Part shown: one piece after another, positions 36,083 to 44,957 of the stretch
Position numbering within the stretch: the stretch's first letter is position 1
Layout of the letters: each line of letters begins with the position of its first letter
Origin: an uncultured Paraprevotella sp.
GTDB taxonomy: Bacteria > Bacteroidota > Bacteroidia > Bacteroidales > Bacteroidaceae
Direction of reading: 5' to 3'
NCBI GenBank assembly: GCA_944320775.1
Contig: CALUIV010000011.1
Coordinates: forward strand, 1-64,000
Length of the DNA stretch: 64,000 nucleotides
The notes under the pieces: model-generated
Database searches by the model: none
The model's input: the letters and a program-made list of their open reading frames with translations, nothing else
Told to the model about the DNA's origin: nothing
Position numbers and translations under genes: made by a program

Positions 36083-37612
36083 ATGTTTGAAGGACAACCT
36101 AAAGGTCTTTATGCGTTGGCTTTGGCCAACACGGGCGAGCGCTTCGGTTATTATACGATGCTTGCTATTTTTGTTTTGTTTTTAAAAGCCAATTTTGGCT
36201 TGTCTCATGCCGTAGCCGGTAACATTTATTCTATATTTCTGGCTTTGGTTTATTTTCTTCCATTTATCGGAGGTATTTTGGCGGATAAGTTTGGTTATGG
36301 CAAGATGGTGACGATAGGTATTGTGGCCATGTTTGTCGGTTATGTTCTTTTGGCGCTTCCTATGGGAACTGGTACATTAGGCCTGATTGCTATGGGTGCT
36401 GCGTTACTCGTGATTAGTGCTGGTACGGGACTTTTCAAGGGAAATTTGCAGGTAATGGTCGGTAATCTTTATGATACACCTGAATATGCTTCTAAGCGTG
36501 ATTCTGCATTCAGTATTTTCTATATGGCCATCAATATCGGTGCTCTTTTTGCTCCTACCGCTGCTGTTGCCATGATGGATTATGCACAGAGCGCTTTAGG
36601 TGTCAGTGAAAATGATTCTTATCATTATGCTTTTGCTGTAGCTTGTTTGTCTTTGATTGTATCCATGGCTATTTATTATGGATTCCGCAGTACGTTTAAG
36701 CATGTTGAAGGCGGAAGTAAACCTGTTGCTTCCGGTAAGACTCAGGAGGCAACTGTGGAAGAACTTTCTCCGCGGGAAACGAAAGATCGTATTGTTGCTT
36801 TGTGTCTGGTTTTTGCTGTGGTTATTTTCTTCTGGATGGCTTTCCATCAGAATGGTTTGACGCTGACTTATTTTGCTGATGAATTTACTGCAAGAAGCTC
36901 TGAAGGATTAGAAAGTATGATGTTCAGCGTATGGAATCTGGTAGCAGTTATTTTTATTGTGTATGCCCTCTTTTCATTATTCCAGTCTAAAACTGGTAAA
37001 GGTAAGGCTATTTCTGCAATTGTTATTCTTTTGTCTGTTGCTTTCCTGGGATGGCGTTATGCAAATATTGATGGTGCAACTGCAGTAAATGCACCTATTT
37101 TCCAACAGTTTAATCCATTCTTTGTGGTAGCTCTGACACCGGTTTCTATGGCAATTTTCGGTTCTTTAGCTCGTAAAGGTAAAGAGCCTTCAGCACCTCG
37201 TAAGATCGGTTTGGGTATGTTGGTTGCTGCTTGTGGTTATATTTTAATGATGTTTGCTTCTTTCGGTTTGTTAACTCCGAACGAGCAGGCTGCTGCATTG
37301 GATGCTGGTACAGCTTCTTTTGTATCACCGAATTGGTTGATTTCAACTTATTTGGTATTGACTTTTGGTGAATTGCTGTTGTCTCCAATGGGTATTTCTT
37401 TTGTTTCTAAAGTGGCTCCTCCGAAATATAAAGGTATGATGATGGGTGGTTGGTTCGTTGCTACGGCAATTGGTAACTACTTGACTTCTGTTGCTGCCAT
37501 GTTGTGGGGTGATATCAATTTATGGGTCGTTTGGGGCGTTCTGATGGGGCTCTGTTTGTTAGCTGCCCTGTTTATTTTCTCTGTTATGAAGAAATTGGAG
37601 AAAGTTGCCTGA
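36083..37612 (+). CDS. proton-coupled peptide transporter (POT/PTR family)
   Basis: This 509-residue major facilitator protein has about 12-14 helices. The N-terminal POT signature appears as ANTGERFGYYTM: the E-R-F-x-Y-Y part of the ExxERFxYY motif is kept, but the first glutamate is Asn. The second POT motif region (AGTGLFKGNLQVMVGNLY; FSIFYMAINIGALFAP) is intact, as is FGELLLSPMGISFVSKVAP in the second half. It would import di- and tripeptides with protons. The changed glutamate may alter proton coupling. It is monocistronic with a strong terminator. Confidence 0.92.
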   Translation: MFEGQPKGLYALALANTGERFGYYTMLAIFVLFLKANFGLSHAVAGNIYSIFLALVYFLPFIGGILADKFGYGKMVTIGIVAMFVGYVLLALPMGTGTLGLIAMGAALLVISAGTGLFKGNLQVMVGNLYDTPEYASKRDSAFSIFYMAINIGALFAPTAAVAMMDYAQSALGVSENDSYHYAFAVACLSLIVSMAIYYGFRSTFKHVEGGSKPVASGKTQEATVEELSPRETKDRIVALCLVFAVVIFFWMAFHQNGLTLTYFADEFTARSSEGLESMMFSVWNLVAVIFIVYALFSLFQSKTGKGKAISAIVILLSVAFLGWRYANIDGATAVNAPIFQQFNPFFVVALTPVSMAIFGSLARKGKEPSAPRKIGLGMLVAACGYILMMFASFGLLTPNEQAAALDAGTASFVSPNWLISTYLVLTFGELLLSPMGISFVSKVAPPKYKGMMMGGWFVATAIGNYLTSVAAMLWGDINLWVVWGVLMGLCLLAALFIFSVMKKLEKVA

Positions 37613-37638
37613 TTGAATAATTAGATCATTGTATATAG

Positions 37639-37681
37639 AAAATGCGCCGTTGCCTGTACATAAGGAAAACGGCGCATTTTT
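37639..37681 (+). terminator. terminator of the POT transporter gene
   Basis: AAAATGCGCCGTT (37639-37651) pairs with AACGGCGCATTTT (37668-37680). Confidence 0.88.
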
Positions 37682-37769
37682 CAAGTCTTTTCGTGGCCAT
37701 TATGTGGCTTGCACGTATTATGGTGAAAAAGATTGTAGATGAATTTTAAGATTGTAAACAGGATAAAAA

Positions 37770-39290
37770 ATGAAAGAAGACTACAAAGTTAATCCCGAAC
37801 TGTTGCATCATGAAACGGGTTCGGGCAGAAAATTACTACCGGTTTGGGTAGCATTTGTGCCCTTGGTTATTTTGGTGGGCTTACTTGTTTTTGTGATTTC
37901 TGCATTTGGCAGTGATGCGTTGTCCGGTGCCAGTCAGATTGCTTTGCTGACAACGTCTGCATTTTGTGTATTGATAGGTCTGATGCTTAAAACCATGCAT
38001 TGGAGTGATTTTGAACAGGCCGTAAATGAGAATGTCAGTGGCGTGGCACAGGCTATTCTGATTCTTTTATTGATTGGTGCTGTCGGAGGGTCCTGGATGG
38101 TAAGTGGTATTGTACCGACCATGATTTATTACGGTATGCAGTTGATAGATCCACAATGGTTTCTCGTATCTTCTTGTGCTATTTGTGCCTTTATTTCGGT
38201 GATGACCGGAAGTTCCTGGACGACCATTGCTACAATCGGTATTGCTTTGATGGGTATTGGCAAGGCACAAGGATTTGCCGAAGGTTGGATTGCCGGTGCT
38301 ATTATTTCTGGGGCATATTTTGGTGATAAGATTTCTCCGATGAGTGAAACGACTGTTTTGGCTGCCTCTACTACGCGCACGCCACTTTTTACCCATATCC
38401 GTTATATGACTTATACGACGGTACCTTCGTTTGTCATTACTTTGACAGTTTTTGCGATAGCCGGTCTGATGCATCAAGAATCGAGTGCACAAAGTATGGG
38501 TGAATTTACGGATGGTTTACAGCGGGTTTTTGTCATTTCTCCGTGGTTGATGCTTGTTCCGTTGGTTACGGCTTTGATGATCGCTCGGAAACTCCCGGCC
38601 GTAGTTATTCTTTTTGTTGCAACCGTGTTAGCCAGTATGGCTGCCATATTGGTTCAGACAGATTTGGTCGATCAAATAGCGGCTGATGATTTGGGAGTTT
38701 GGATGAATCGTTTCAAAGGAGTTATGATTCTGGTCTACGGAAGTACCAGTCTGGATACCGGTGTTCCGGCTTTGAATGAATTGGTGGCTACACGGGGAAT
38801 GTCGGGCATGATGAGTACCGTTTGGCTGATTTTCTGTGCGATGATTTTTGGAGCATCTATGAGTGCGGCCGGCATGATTGAAAGTATTATGCGTATGTTT
38901 ATTCGTTTAGCACATAATACTTTTTCATTGGTGGCTTCTACCGTAGGTGTCGGACTCTTTATGAATATTGTTTGTGCAGACCAGTATCTGTCTCTGATTC
39001 TTACGGGGAATATGTTCCGTGATACGTATAAGAAATTAGGTTTTGAAAGTCGGTTGTTGAGCCGTACTACAGAAGATGCCGTCACGGTGACTTCTGTTTT
39101 AATACCTTGGAACTCCTGTGGTATGACCCAATCTATGGTGTTGGGTGTTTCTACATTGGTTTATTTTCCATATTGTTTCTTTAATTATTTGAGTCCTGTT
39201 ATGACTTTGATTGTAGCAGCTTTGGGTTTTCGGATCTTTAGAACTGGTTCTGGAGATGCAGATAAAGACAATAAAACTATTGGAAACTGA
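37770..39290 (+). CDS. NhaC-family Na+/H+ antiporter
   Basis: This 506-residue protein has about 12 membrane helices and the family blocks TGSSWTTIATIGIALMGIGKA, GAIISGAYFGDKISPMSETTVLAA and VCADQYLSLILTGNMF. The block VLIPWNSCGMTQSMVLGV is also present. NhaC antiporters exchange sodium and protons, and some relatives exchange malate and lactate or amino acids. It is a single gene with its own terminator. Confidence 0.92.
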   Translation: MKEDYKVNPELLHHETGSGRKLLPVWVAFVPLVILVGLLVFVISAFGSDALSGASQIALLTTSAFCVLIGLMLKTMHWSDFEQAVNENVSGVAQAILILLLIGAVGGSWMVSGIVPTMIYYGMQLIDPQWFLVSSCAICAFISVMTGSSWTTIATIGIALMGIGKAQGFAEGWIAGAIISGAYFGDKISPMSETTVLAASTTRTPLFTHIRYMTYTTVPSFVITLTVFAIAGLMHQESSAQSMGEFTDGLQRVFVISPWLMLVPLVTALMIARKLPAVVILFVATVLASMAAILVQTDLVDQIAADDLGVWMNRFKGVMILVYGSTSLDTGVPALNELVATRGMSGMMSTVWLIFCAMIFGASMSAAGMIESIMRMFIRLAHNTFSLVASTVGVGLFMNIVCADQYLSLILTGNMFRDTYKKLGFESRLLSRTTEDAVTVTSVLIPWNSCGMTQSMVLGVSTLVYFPYCFFNYLSPVMTLIVAALGFRIFRTGSGDADKDNKTIGN

Positions 39291-39312
39291 ATAAAGAGAA
39301 CAAAATAAAAAA

Positions 39313-39361
39313 GGAACCGTTTTTACCATTTATCAACTTTGGTAAAAACGGTTTCTTTTTA
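39313..39361 (+). terminator. terminator of the NhaC-family gene
   Basis: AACCGTTTTTACCA (39315-39328) pairs perfectly with TGGTAAAAACGGTT (39340-39353) and is followed by T residues. Confidence 0.9.
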
Positions 39362-39382
39362 GACTTATTCGTCAAGTTCTTT

Positions 39383-39892
39383 TTATTTTATAGTCCATAT
39401 TTCATTGATTTCTTTTCGGACTTTTTCCGGAACAACATTTTGACTTGGATAACCGATAGGGATTATGGCAATAGGATTCTGGTTTTCTGGTAACTCAAAC
39501 AGTTCGCGGAACAATTGTATTCGGAAATTACATACCCAACATGTGCCCAGTCCTTGCTCTGCCGCAGCTAAACAGAGGTGTTCTATTGCAATTGTGACAT
39601 CGATGTCTGCATGATTCTTCTCATCATATCTTCTGGTCCAGGCTTCGTCCGTTAGGGCATATGCTACAATGTAGGCCGGCGCTTCCTGTATCCATTCGCG
39701 TCCATAACATTGCTGGATTTTCTGTTTGTCAGTTTCGTTGGTGTATATGGTGAAATGCCAAGGTTGCTTGTTTACTGCAGAAGGTGCCAGACGGACACAT
39801 TCCATAATGTAATCCAGTTTTTCCTGAGGAATTGCTTCCGGTTTGTATGAGCGTACGGAATAACGTTGTTCACAAAGTTCTTTAAAATTCAT
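39383..39892 (-). CDS. nitroreductase-family flavoprotein
   Basis: This 169-residue protein is of the FMN-dependent nitroreductase fold. FMN contacts are expected in QRYSVRSYKPE (about 8-18) and RLAPSAVNKQPWHF (about 34-47). The helix ITIAIEHLCLAAAEQGLGTCWVCNF is also typical. Physiological substrates of these small members are rarely known. The start is 48 bases downstream of the GH2 gene on the same strand, so the two may share a transcript. Confidence 0.9.
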   Translation of the reverse strand: MNFKELCEQRYSVRSYKPEAIPQEKLDYIMECVRLAPSAVNKQPWHFTIYTNETDKQKIQQCYGREWIQEAPAYIVAYALTDEAWTRRYDEKNHADIDVTIAIEHLCLAAAEQGLGTCWVCNFRIQLFRELFELPENQNPIAIIPIGYPSQNVVPEKVRKEINEIWTIK

Positions 39893-39939
39893 AAGTTTGA
39901 TTCTTTTAAGTTGATGATAGTATTGTTATAAAACGTAGA

Positions 39940-42492
39940 TTATTTGACTTTAATCTCAATTGAAGCAGGTTCAAGGCCTTCGCCGCTGACTTGTATTTTC
40001 AGTTTACCTTTAGCATCTTTTTTCCCGCGAACAATAGCTAAGGCCAGACCATTGAATGATGCTCGTTCTGGACTTTGAAAGGGGGTAAAGGAAGTAGGAT
40101 CACCATTATCTGTTGCGACAAGTTCTCCACAGCCCATTACGTCTATTTTTAGTGGTAAGCAAGCTGTTGGTACTTTTCTGTTTGCTTCGTCTGCAACTGT
40201 AATTGTGATAAAGGCCAGATCGTCTGTTCCTCTTTTTAACGTACTCCGATCTGTTGAGAGCAGGATTTTTCGGGCTGTTCCGGTGGTTTCTATTTCATCT
40301 TCAGCCCATGGTTTCCCATTTTTATAGGTTATGACTTTGACGTTGCCGGGTTGATAGATTACGTTGTCCCATATCAGACGAAAATCCCTGCCTTCTGTTT
40401 TCTTCTTTCGTCCATAACTTTTTCCGTTTACGAATAATTCAGCTTCTGTCCCCGAAGTATAAACATGTATGGGAATGATCTTTCCTTCCTGTCCCGGCCA
40501 GTTCCAATGAGGAAGAATATGGGCCATAGGTAAGTCCGGACGCCAATGTGACTGATATAGATAATATCGGTCTTTGGGAAATCCTGCGAGATCCACAATA
40601 CCGAAGTAGCTGCTTCGTGAAGGTGGTTGTGTACGTTTAAGTGTTTCTAGTTGGGCCTCTAATTCGGCTTTTTTAGATGGATCTGTTCGGAAATTCAAAA
40701 GATTCGTATTGTCAGAATTGAACGGGGTGGGTTCACCCAAATAATCAAAACCAGTCCAGACATATTCGCCTAATAAATGCGGAAAACGATAGTTTGTGGC
40801 AAACTGTGTATCCGGGTTGCAGCCCCATCCGGGGGCATCCTTATCGTATGATGTTATCTGAAAGTTTTTACGTATGGTATCGCCAAGGAAGTAGATGCCT
40901 CGTGTACTCAAACAGGAAGAGGTTTCAGTTCCGATTGTCGGCATATTCTTATAATATTCATCTTGATCCCATTTGGCCTGTTCCTGGAAGAAATAATTGA
41001 CTCCCATGATGTCCAAGGCTTTGCTGGCACCTGAGGCGCGTCCTCCGTTAGGATCATTATATCCGTTTGTTACCGGACGTGTTTTATCCAGAGCTTTTAC
41101 AATATCAACCAAATGACGTGTCATTGTGACATCTTGTTGTTCCATGACTTCGTTACCAATCGACCAAAAAATAACCGAAGGGTGATTCCAGTCTCTACGT
41201 ATCAAGGCTTCCAGGTCTTTTTGGTGCCAGTCTTTATACAACTTATTATAATCCCATTCCCGTTTTCCATGTGCCCAGGCGTCGAATGCTTCATCCATAA
41301 TCAACATGCCGGTTTTGTCTGCCAAATCCAATAAATCGGGTGCCGGTGGATTATGTGATGTTCTGATTGAATTACAGCCCATTGTTCTCATGATACGGAA
41401 CTGACGTTCTAATGCACTTCTGTTGAATGCAGCTCCCAATGCACCGAGATCGTGATGATTACAAACTCCTTGGATCTGTACCTTTCGTCCGTTCAGGAAA
41501 AACCCTTCGCGTGATACTTGGATATCGCGAATTCCAAAAGGAGTATAATAGCGGTCCGTTTCTATACCGTTATTCTGTATTGTTATACAGGCAACATAAC
41601 GATTTGGATTTGTGATATCCCATCGTTTCACATGTTGCATTTGCTGTTGCAAATGAATTTTTTTCGTTTCTTGTGCTGTTAAGGATAGTATCTGTTCTTC
41701 GAATTGAAGAACTTTTTTACCAATACGGTCTAACGAATCCAATTCATATATAGATGTATTAATTATTGTTTGCGCTTTTTGATTTAAATGGTTTTCTACT
41801 TCAATTGTGAAATGTAAGTCTGCTGTTTGATCAGTTAAATTGGTCGTTTCCATTTTGGTTCCCCAATGTCTGATATGTACTTGTCCGGTTTTTACAAGCC
41901 AGACATGACGATAGATGCCAGCTCCCGGATACCAGCGTGAATCCCATTTTTCTGTGTCTGTTCGTACTGCTAATAAATTTTCTTGGCCAATCTGAATATA
42001 TGGAGTTAAATCCAGTCGGAATGAATTGTAACCATATGGCCATGTCCCGACGTATTTACCGTTTAACCAAACTTGTGCGTTAGCCATGACACCGTCGAAA
42101 TCAATATAGAACCGTTTTCCTGCATCTTTTTTGTTTATTTTAAATGCTTTTCGATACCAGCCGATGCCTTGGAACGGAAGTCTGCCAGTATTACCAGCAA
42201 GATCCATTCTGAATGGACCCTTGATGGCAAAATCATGAGGTACATCTAATATTTCCCAATCAGAATCGTCGGTTGATGGTTGGAATATGCCGGATGGTTC
42301 CTTTTTATATGTCCCGTCAGCTTGTAAGCCATAACGGGCAAAACGCCAGTTTTCATCGAATGAAACAACTTGGGCTTGTCCTGATCGTAATAGGATCTGA
42401 TTTTTGGCTCTTACCTTGAAAGTACCGGCCAAACATAGAATCACAATACAGATCCATAATTTTGTTGTTCTTTTCATCATTATGTTTTTCAT
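39940..42492 (-). CDS. glycoside hydrolase family 2 (beta-galactosidase-like)
   Basis: This 850-residue protein has a signal peptide (about 1-29), a sugar-binding jelly roll (about 45-200), an Ig-like domain (about 205-315) and a TIM barrel (about 320-640). C-terminal Ig-like and DUF4982-type domains follow. The acid/base is Glu448 (SIGNE) and the nucleophile is Glu523 (GTETSS). GH2 enzymes of this shape remove beta-galactose, beta-glucuronate or beta-mannose; the exact sugar is unresolved. It probably acts in the periplasm. Its promoter has textbook boxes. Confidence 0.92.
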   Translation of the reverse strand: MKNIMMKRTTKLWICIVILCLAGTFKVRAKNQILLRSGQAQVVSFDENWRFARYGLQADGTYKKEPSGIFQPSTDDSDWEILDVPHDFAIKGPFRMDLAGNTGRLPFQGIGWYRKAFKINKKDAGKRFYIDFDGVMANAQVWLNGKYVGTWPYGYNSFRLDLTPYIQIGQENLLAVRTDTEKWDSRWYPGAGIYRHVWLVKTGQVHIRHWGTKMETTNLTDQTADLHFTIEVENHLNQKAQTIINTSIYELDSLDRIGKKVLQFEEQILSLTAQETKKIHLQQQMQHVKRWDITNPNRYVACITIQNNGIETDRYYTPFGIRDIQVSREGFFLNGRKVQIQGVCNHHDLGALGAAFNRSALERQFRIMRTMGCNSIRTSHNPPAPDLLDLADKTGMLIMDEAFDAWAHGKREWDYNKLYKDWHQKDLEALIRRDWNHPSVIFWSIGNEVMEQQDVTMTRHLVDIVKALDKTRPVTNGYNDPNGGRASGASKALDIMGVNYFFQEQAKWDQDEYYKNMPTIGTETSSCLSTRGIYFLGDTIRKNFQITSYDKDAPGWGCNPDTQFATNYRFPHLLGEYVWTGFDYLGEPTPFNSDNTNLLNFRTDPSKKAELEAQLETLKRTQPPSRSSYFGIVDLAGFPKDRYYLYQSHWRPDLPMAHILPHWNWPGQEGKIIPIHVYTSGTEAELFVNGKSYGRKKKTEGRDFRLIWDNVIYQPGNVKVITYKNGKPWAEDEIETTGTARKILLSTDRSTLKRGTDDLAFITITVADEANRKVPTACLPLKIDVMGCGELVATDNGDPTSFTPFQSPERASFNGLALAIVRGKKDAKGKLKIQVSGEGLEPASIEIKVK

Positions 42493-42529
42493 TATTTCGT
42501 TTTTTGGGGAGTTAGTAAATTCTAATATG

Positions 42530-42561
42530 CAAAGATAATCAAGGAATAGAGAGTATACAAA
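42530..42561 (-). promoter_or_regulatory. promoter of the GH2 gene
   Basis: On the minus strand, TTTG (42558-42561) and TATCTTTG (42530-42537) are spaced by 20 bases, 37 bases before the ATG. Confidence 0.75.
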
Positions 42562-42671
42562 AAAATAATTTTTTTATTTATGCTTATAAGTAGTTGATTA
42601 TTAATTTGATATATTGATGAAATATTCTCATGATTGTTAATGAAAGTGAAAAATAAGAATTCTGCCATTAG

Positions 42672-43250
42672 GTAATCTCAGTTTTCGCTCAGTCAAAATT
42701 TACACCATCAGAAAACAAGCACGATATCCGGATTTCAATCAGTGATGGAACACCAATGACGATGACCGGTATTTTTGGAAATGCATTTTCAGATGCTGTA
42801 TTGGGAAGTAAACGTACCGATGAAAAGGTTTTGGGAGTGTTTGGTTTGGGTTACCGTTATGCAATCAACCGTTTTAAAGTCGGTGGTGATTTAGGATTTG
42901 GTATAGCAAGCAGCAAATTAGCTTTTGCCGGTCAGCCTGCTCCGTCAATCAAAGAACGTGATATTCATTTGTTGGTACTTACTACCGCAGAGTTTTCTTA
43001 CTTCCGGAGAGGTCTTGTCGAACTTTATGGATCTGCAGCTGCCGGTGTTGATTTGAAACGTCATTCAGAGTCTGGGCTTACACCGGAAGGTAAGGAGATG
43101 GCAAGTGCAAAATCGGACTTTGGAGCATCATTTGCTTACCAGGTTAATCCAATTGCCGTACGCGTAGGAAACGACCGGATCGGTGGTTTTGTTGAGGCCG
43201 GTTTTGGTACTAAGGGCTTTGTTACGGCAGGTGTTAGCCTTGGATTCTAA
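42672..43250 (+). pseudogene. outer membrane beta-barrel protein with damaged 5' end
   Basis: The frame is open from 42672, just after a TAG, to the stop at 43250 (192 codons). It encodes what looks like the end of a signal peptide (VISVFAQ), a mature N-terminus and a small barrel of alternating strands. The barrel ends in a terminal Phe (GVSLGF), as in complete outer membrane proteins. The signal peptide start is missing: an ATG at 42640 begins MKVKNKNSAIR in another frame and stops at 42673-42675. The first in-frame ATG (42756) would skip the signal sequence. This suggests a small deletion or frameshift around 42660-42675. The family is not recognised beyond the barrel type. Confidence 0.55.
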
Positions 43251-43305
43251 TGAGCGCATGAGCCAGTAATGCCACTCTGAAGGTTTTCTAATCACGTAAG
43301 AATAA

Positions 43306-44206
43306 TACCTTAATATTTCTTTTCACCGTAATTTTTTTCCGACGCAATATGAGGGACGTATTTCTTCCGTGACGGATGTCCGTATGAAAGAAGGAAACAA
43401 ACAGGAGCACGAACGCACTTTGTCACTCGACATGCCGGCTGTTTCATTGATGTTGGAAGGGCCGATCTGGAAAAACCGGATGTCTTATCTGGTCAGTGCC
43501 CGTCGGAGTTGGCTCGATTTTTTCGATGCAACGCCTTTCTCTTCGTTGCAGGCGATGGCCTGCTATTCCGACGATGAATATCATTTTCCGGATGACCAGG
43601 GAAACCGGGAGACGGGTATGCGTTGGCGGAATCCTGTCTGCGTTTTATAAAACCCGTCGACGGGTTGCGGCGTTGCGTCCTGATGCTTTTCCGGTGGATA
43701 ACCAGTGGCACGAATATATCATGACGGGCGATGGAAACAGTTATGGGGCAAAAGCTTATCTTGCGACAGACTGGAAACGACTGGGAATTCAGCTGTCCTA
43801 TGCGTATATCCGTAGTTGGGAATGGTTTTCTGATTATGCCAGTTTGGGTCGGTTGCCTTCGCTTTACGATGTTCCTCATGCCTTTGCAGCGGCTCTGACA
43901 TATCGTTTCACGGAACGTTCTTCCGTATCCCTTGGTGGCGAGATTCGTTCCGGACGGGTACAGGATCTGGATGAAGATATGGAGGCCATTCCCGAGGAAC
44001 AGTTCCGAAGTTTTCGTGATCCGCTCCGTTATCGGCTCGATGCCGGTTATGGTTATCAGAAAACATTTCGGAATGCTCTGTTGGCTTTTCGTGTAGGATT
44101 ATACAGTATTGTCGGAAATCCACCTTTAGAAGAGATTCAAAACTTCTATTTTGTAAATTTCCAGCAGCAGTGTTTGCCTTATGCGGCGATGAGTGTCCGT
44201 TTCTAG
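43306..44206 (+). pseudogene. remnant of a TonB-dependent receptor
   Basis: Two fragments in different frames lie here. The first (43306-43650) contains a plug-end motif (FPTQYEGRISSVTDVRMKEGN, about 43336-43400) and LSLDMPAVSLMLEGPIWKNRMSYLVSARRSWLDFFD. The second (about 43605-44206) has barrel sequence ending in SVRF. The signal peptide and first half of the plug are absent at the left, and several hundred residues of barrel are missing at the junction near 43600-43630. The gene is therefore dead. It lies next to another damaged outer membrane gene, so the two may be debris of one former locus. Confidence 0.8.
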
Positions 44207-44281
44207 TACTGCCGGTAGCGTTCTGAGTCTCTCAATCAAAATATTTTTTTTTTATTTGGTCGATTTCTTTGGCCTGTTTCG

Positions 44282-44312
44282 TTGCATCTTTCGTTTTCCG
44301 TGGTTATATTTG
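44282..44312 (+). promoter_or_regulatory. promoter of the superoxide dismutase gene
   Basis: TTG (44282-44284) and TATATTTG (44305-44312) are spaced by 20 bases, 26 bases before the ATG. Confidence 0.65.
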
Positions 44313-44338
44313 ATGGCGAACTTTAATTTATCAAGACT

Positions 44339-44938
44339 ATGGCAACACTTTTTACTCTTCCGGTTCTGCCGTATGCGTTGCAGGATCTGGAACCTGTGAT
44401 CAGCAAACAGACGTTGGATTTTCATTATGGCAAACATTTGCAAGCTTATGTAAATCAATTGAATGCTTTGTCCGAAGGAACTCCATACGCTGAGATGACT
44501 CTCGAGGAAATCATTCGTCAGGCACCGGCAGGACCTCTTTTCAATAATGCCGGTCAGGTGTATAATCATACCCAGTATTTCCTGCAATTTCAGACCCCAG
44601 TGGTTGATGAGGCTACACATGTGCCATCCGGCCGTTTGTTGGAAGCATTGGTCGGAGCATTCGGCAGTTTTGAAGCGTTCCGCGAACGTATGACTGCGGC
44701 GGCTACCGGACTTTTCGGATCTGGTTGGATCTGGTTGGTTCAGAATGAATCCGGAACGTTGGATTTATTGCCTTGTCCGAATGCCGATAATCCGGTGAAA
44801 CACGGAGTGAAAGGACTGATGTGTTTCGATGTGTGGGAACATGCCTATTATCTGGATTATCAGAATCGTCGGGCCGATCATCTGAAAGCTTTGTGGCGTC
44901 TGATCGATTGGGCTGTTATCGAACAGCGTATGGGTTGA
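44339..44938 (+). CDS. sodB: superoxide dismutase, Fe/Mn family
   Basis: The 199-residue enzyme converts superoxide to hydrogen peroxide and oxygen in the cytoplasm. Metal ligands are His29, His77, Asp164 and His168 (FDVWEHAYY). Gln73 in NNAGQVYNH is the position used by iron-type and cambialistic enzymes, while manganese enzymes place the glutamine elsewhere. The overall sequence resembles the Porphyromonas cambialistic enzyme, so activity with both metals is possible. It is a single gene. Confidence 0.95.
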   Translation: MATLFTLPVLPYALQDLEPVISKQTLDFHYGKHLQAYVNQLNALSEGTPYAEMTLEEIIRQAPAGPLFNNAGQVYNHTQYFLQFQTPVVDEATHVPSGRLLEALVGAFGSFEAFRERMTAAATGLFGSGWIWLVQNESGTLDLLPCPNADNPVKHGVKGLMCFDVWEHAYYLDYQNRRADHLKALWRLIDWAVIEQRMG

Positions 44939-44957
44939 TCGTTATTCCGGCATATTC

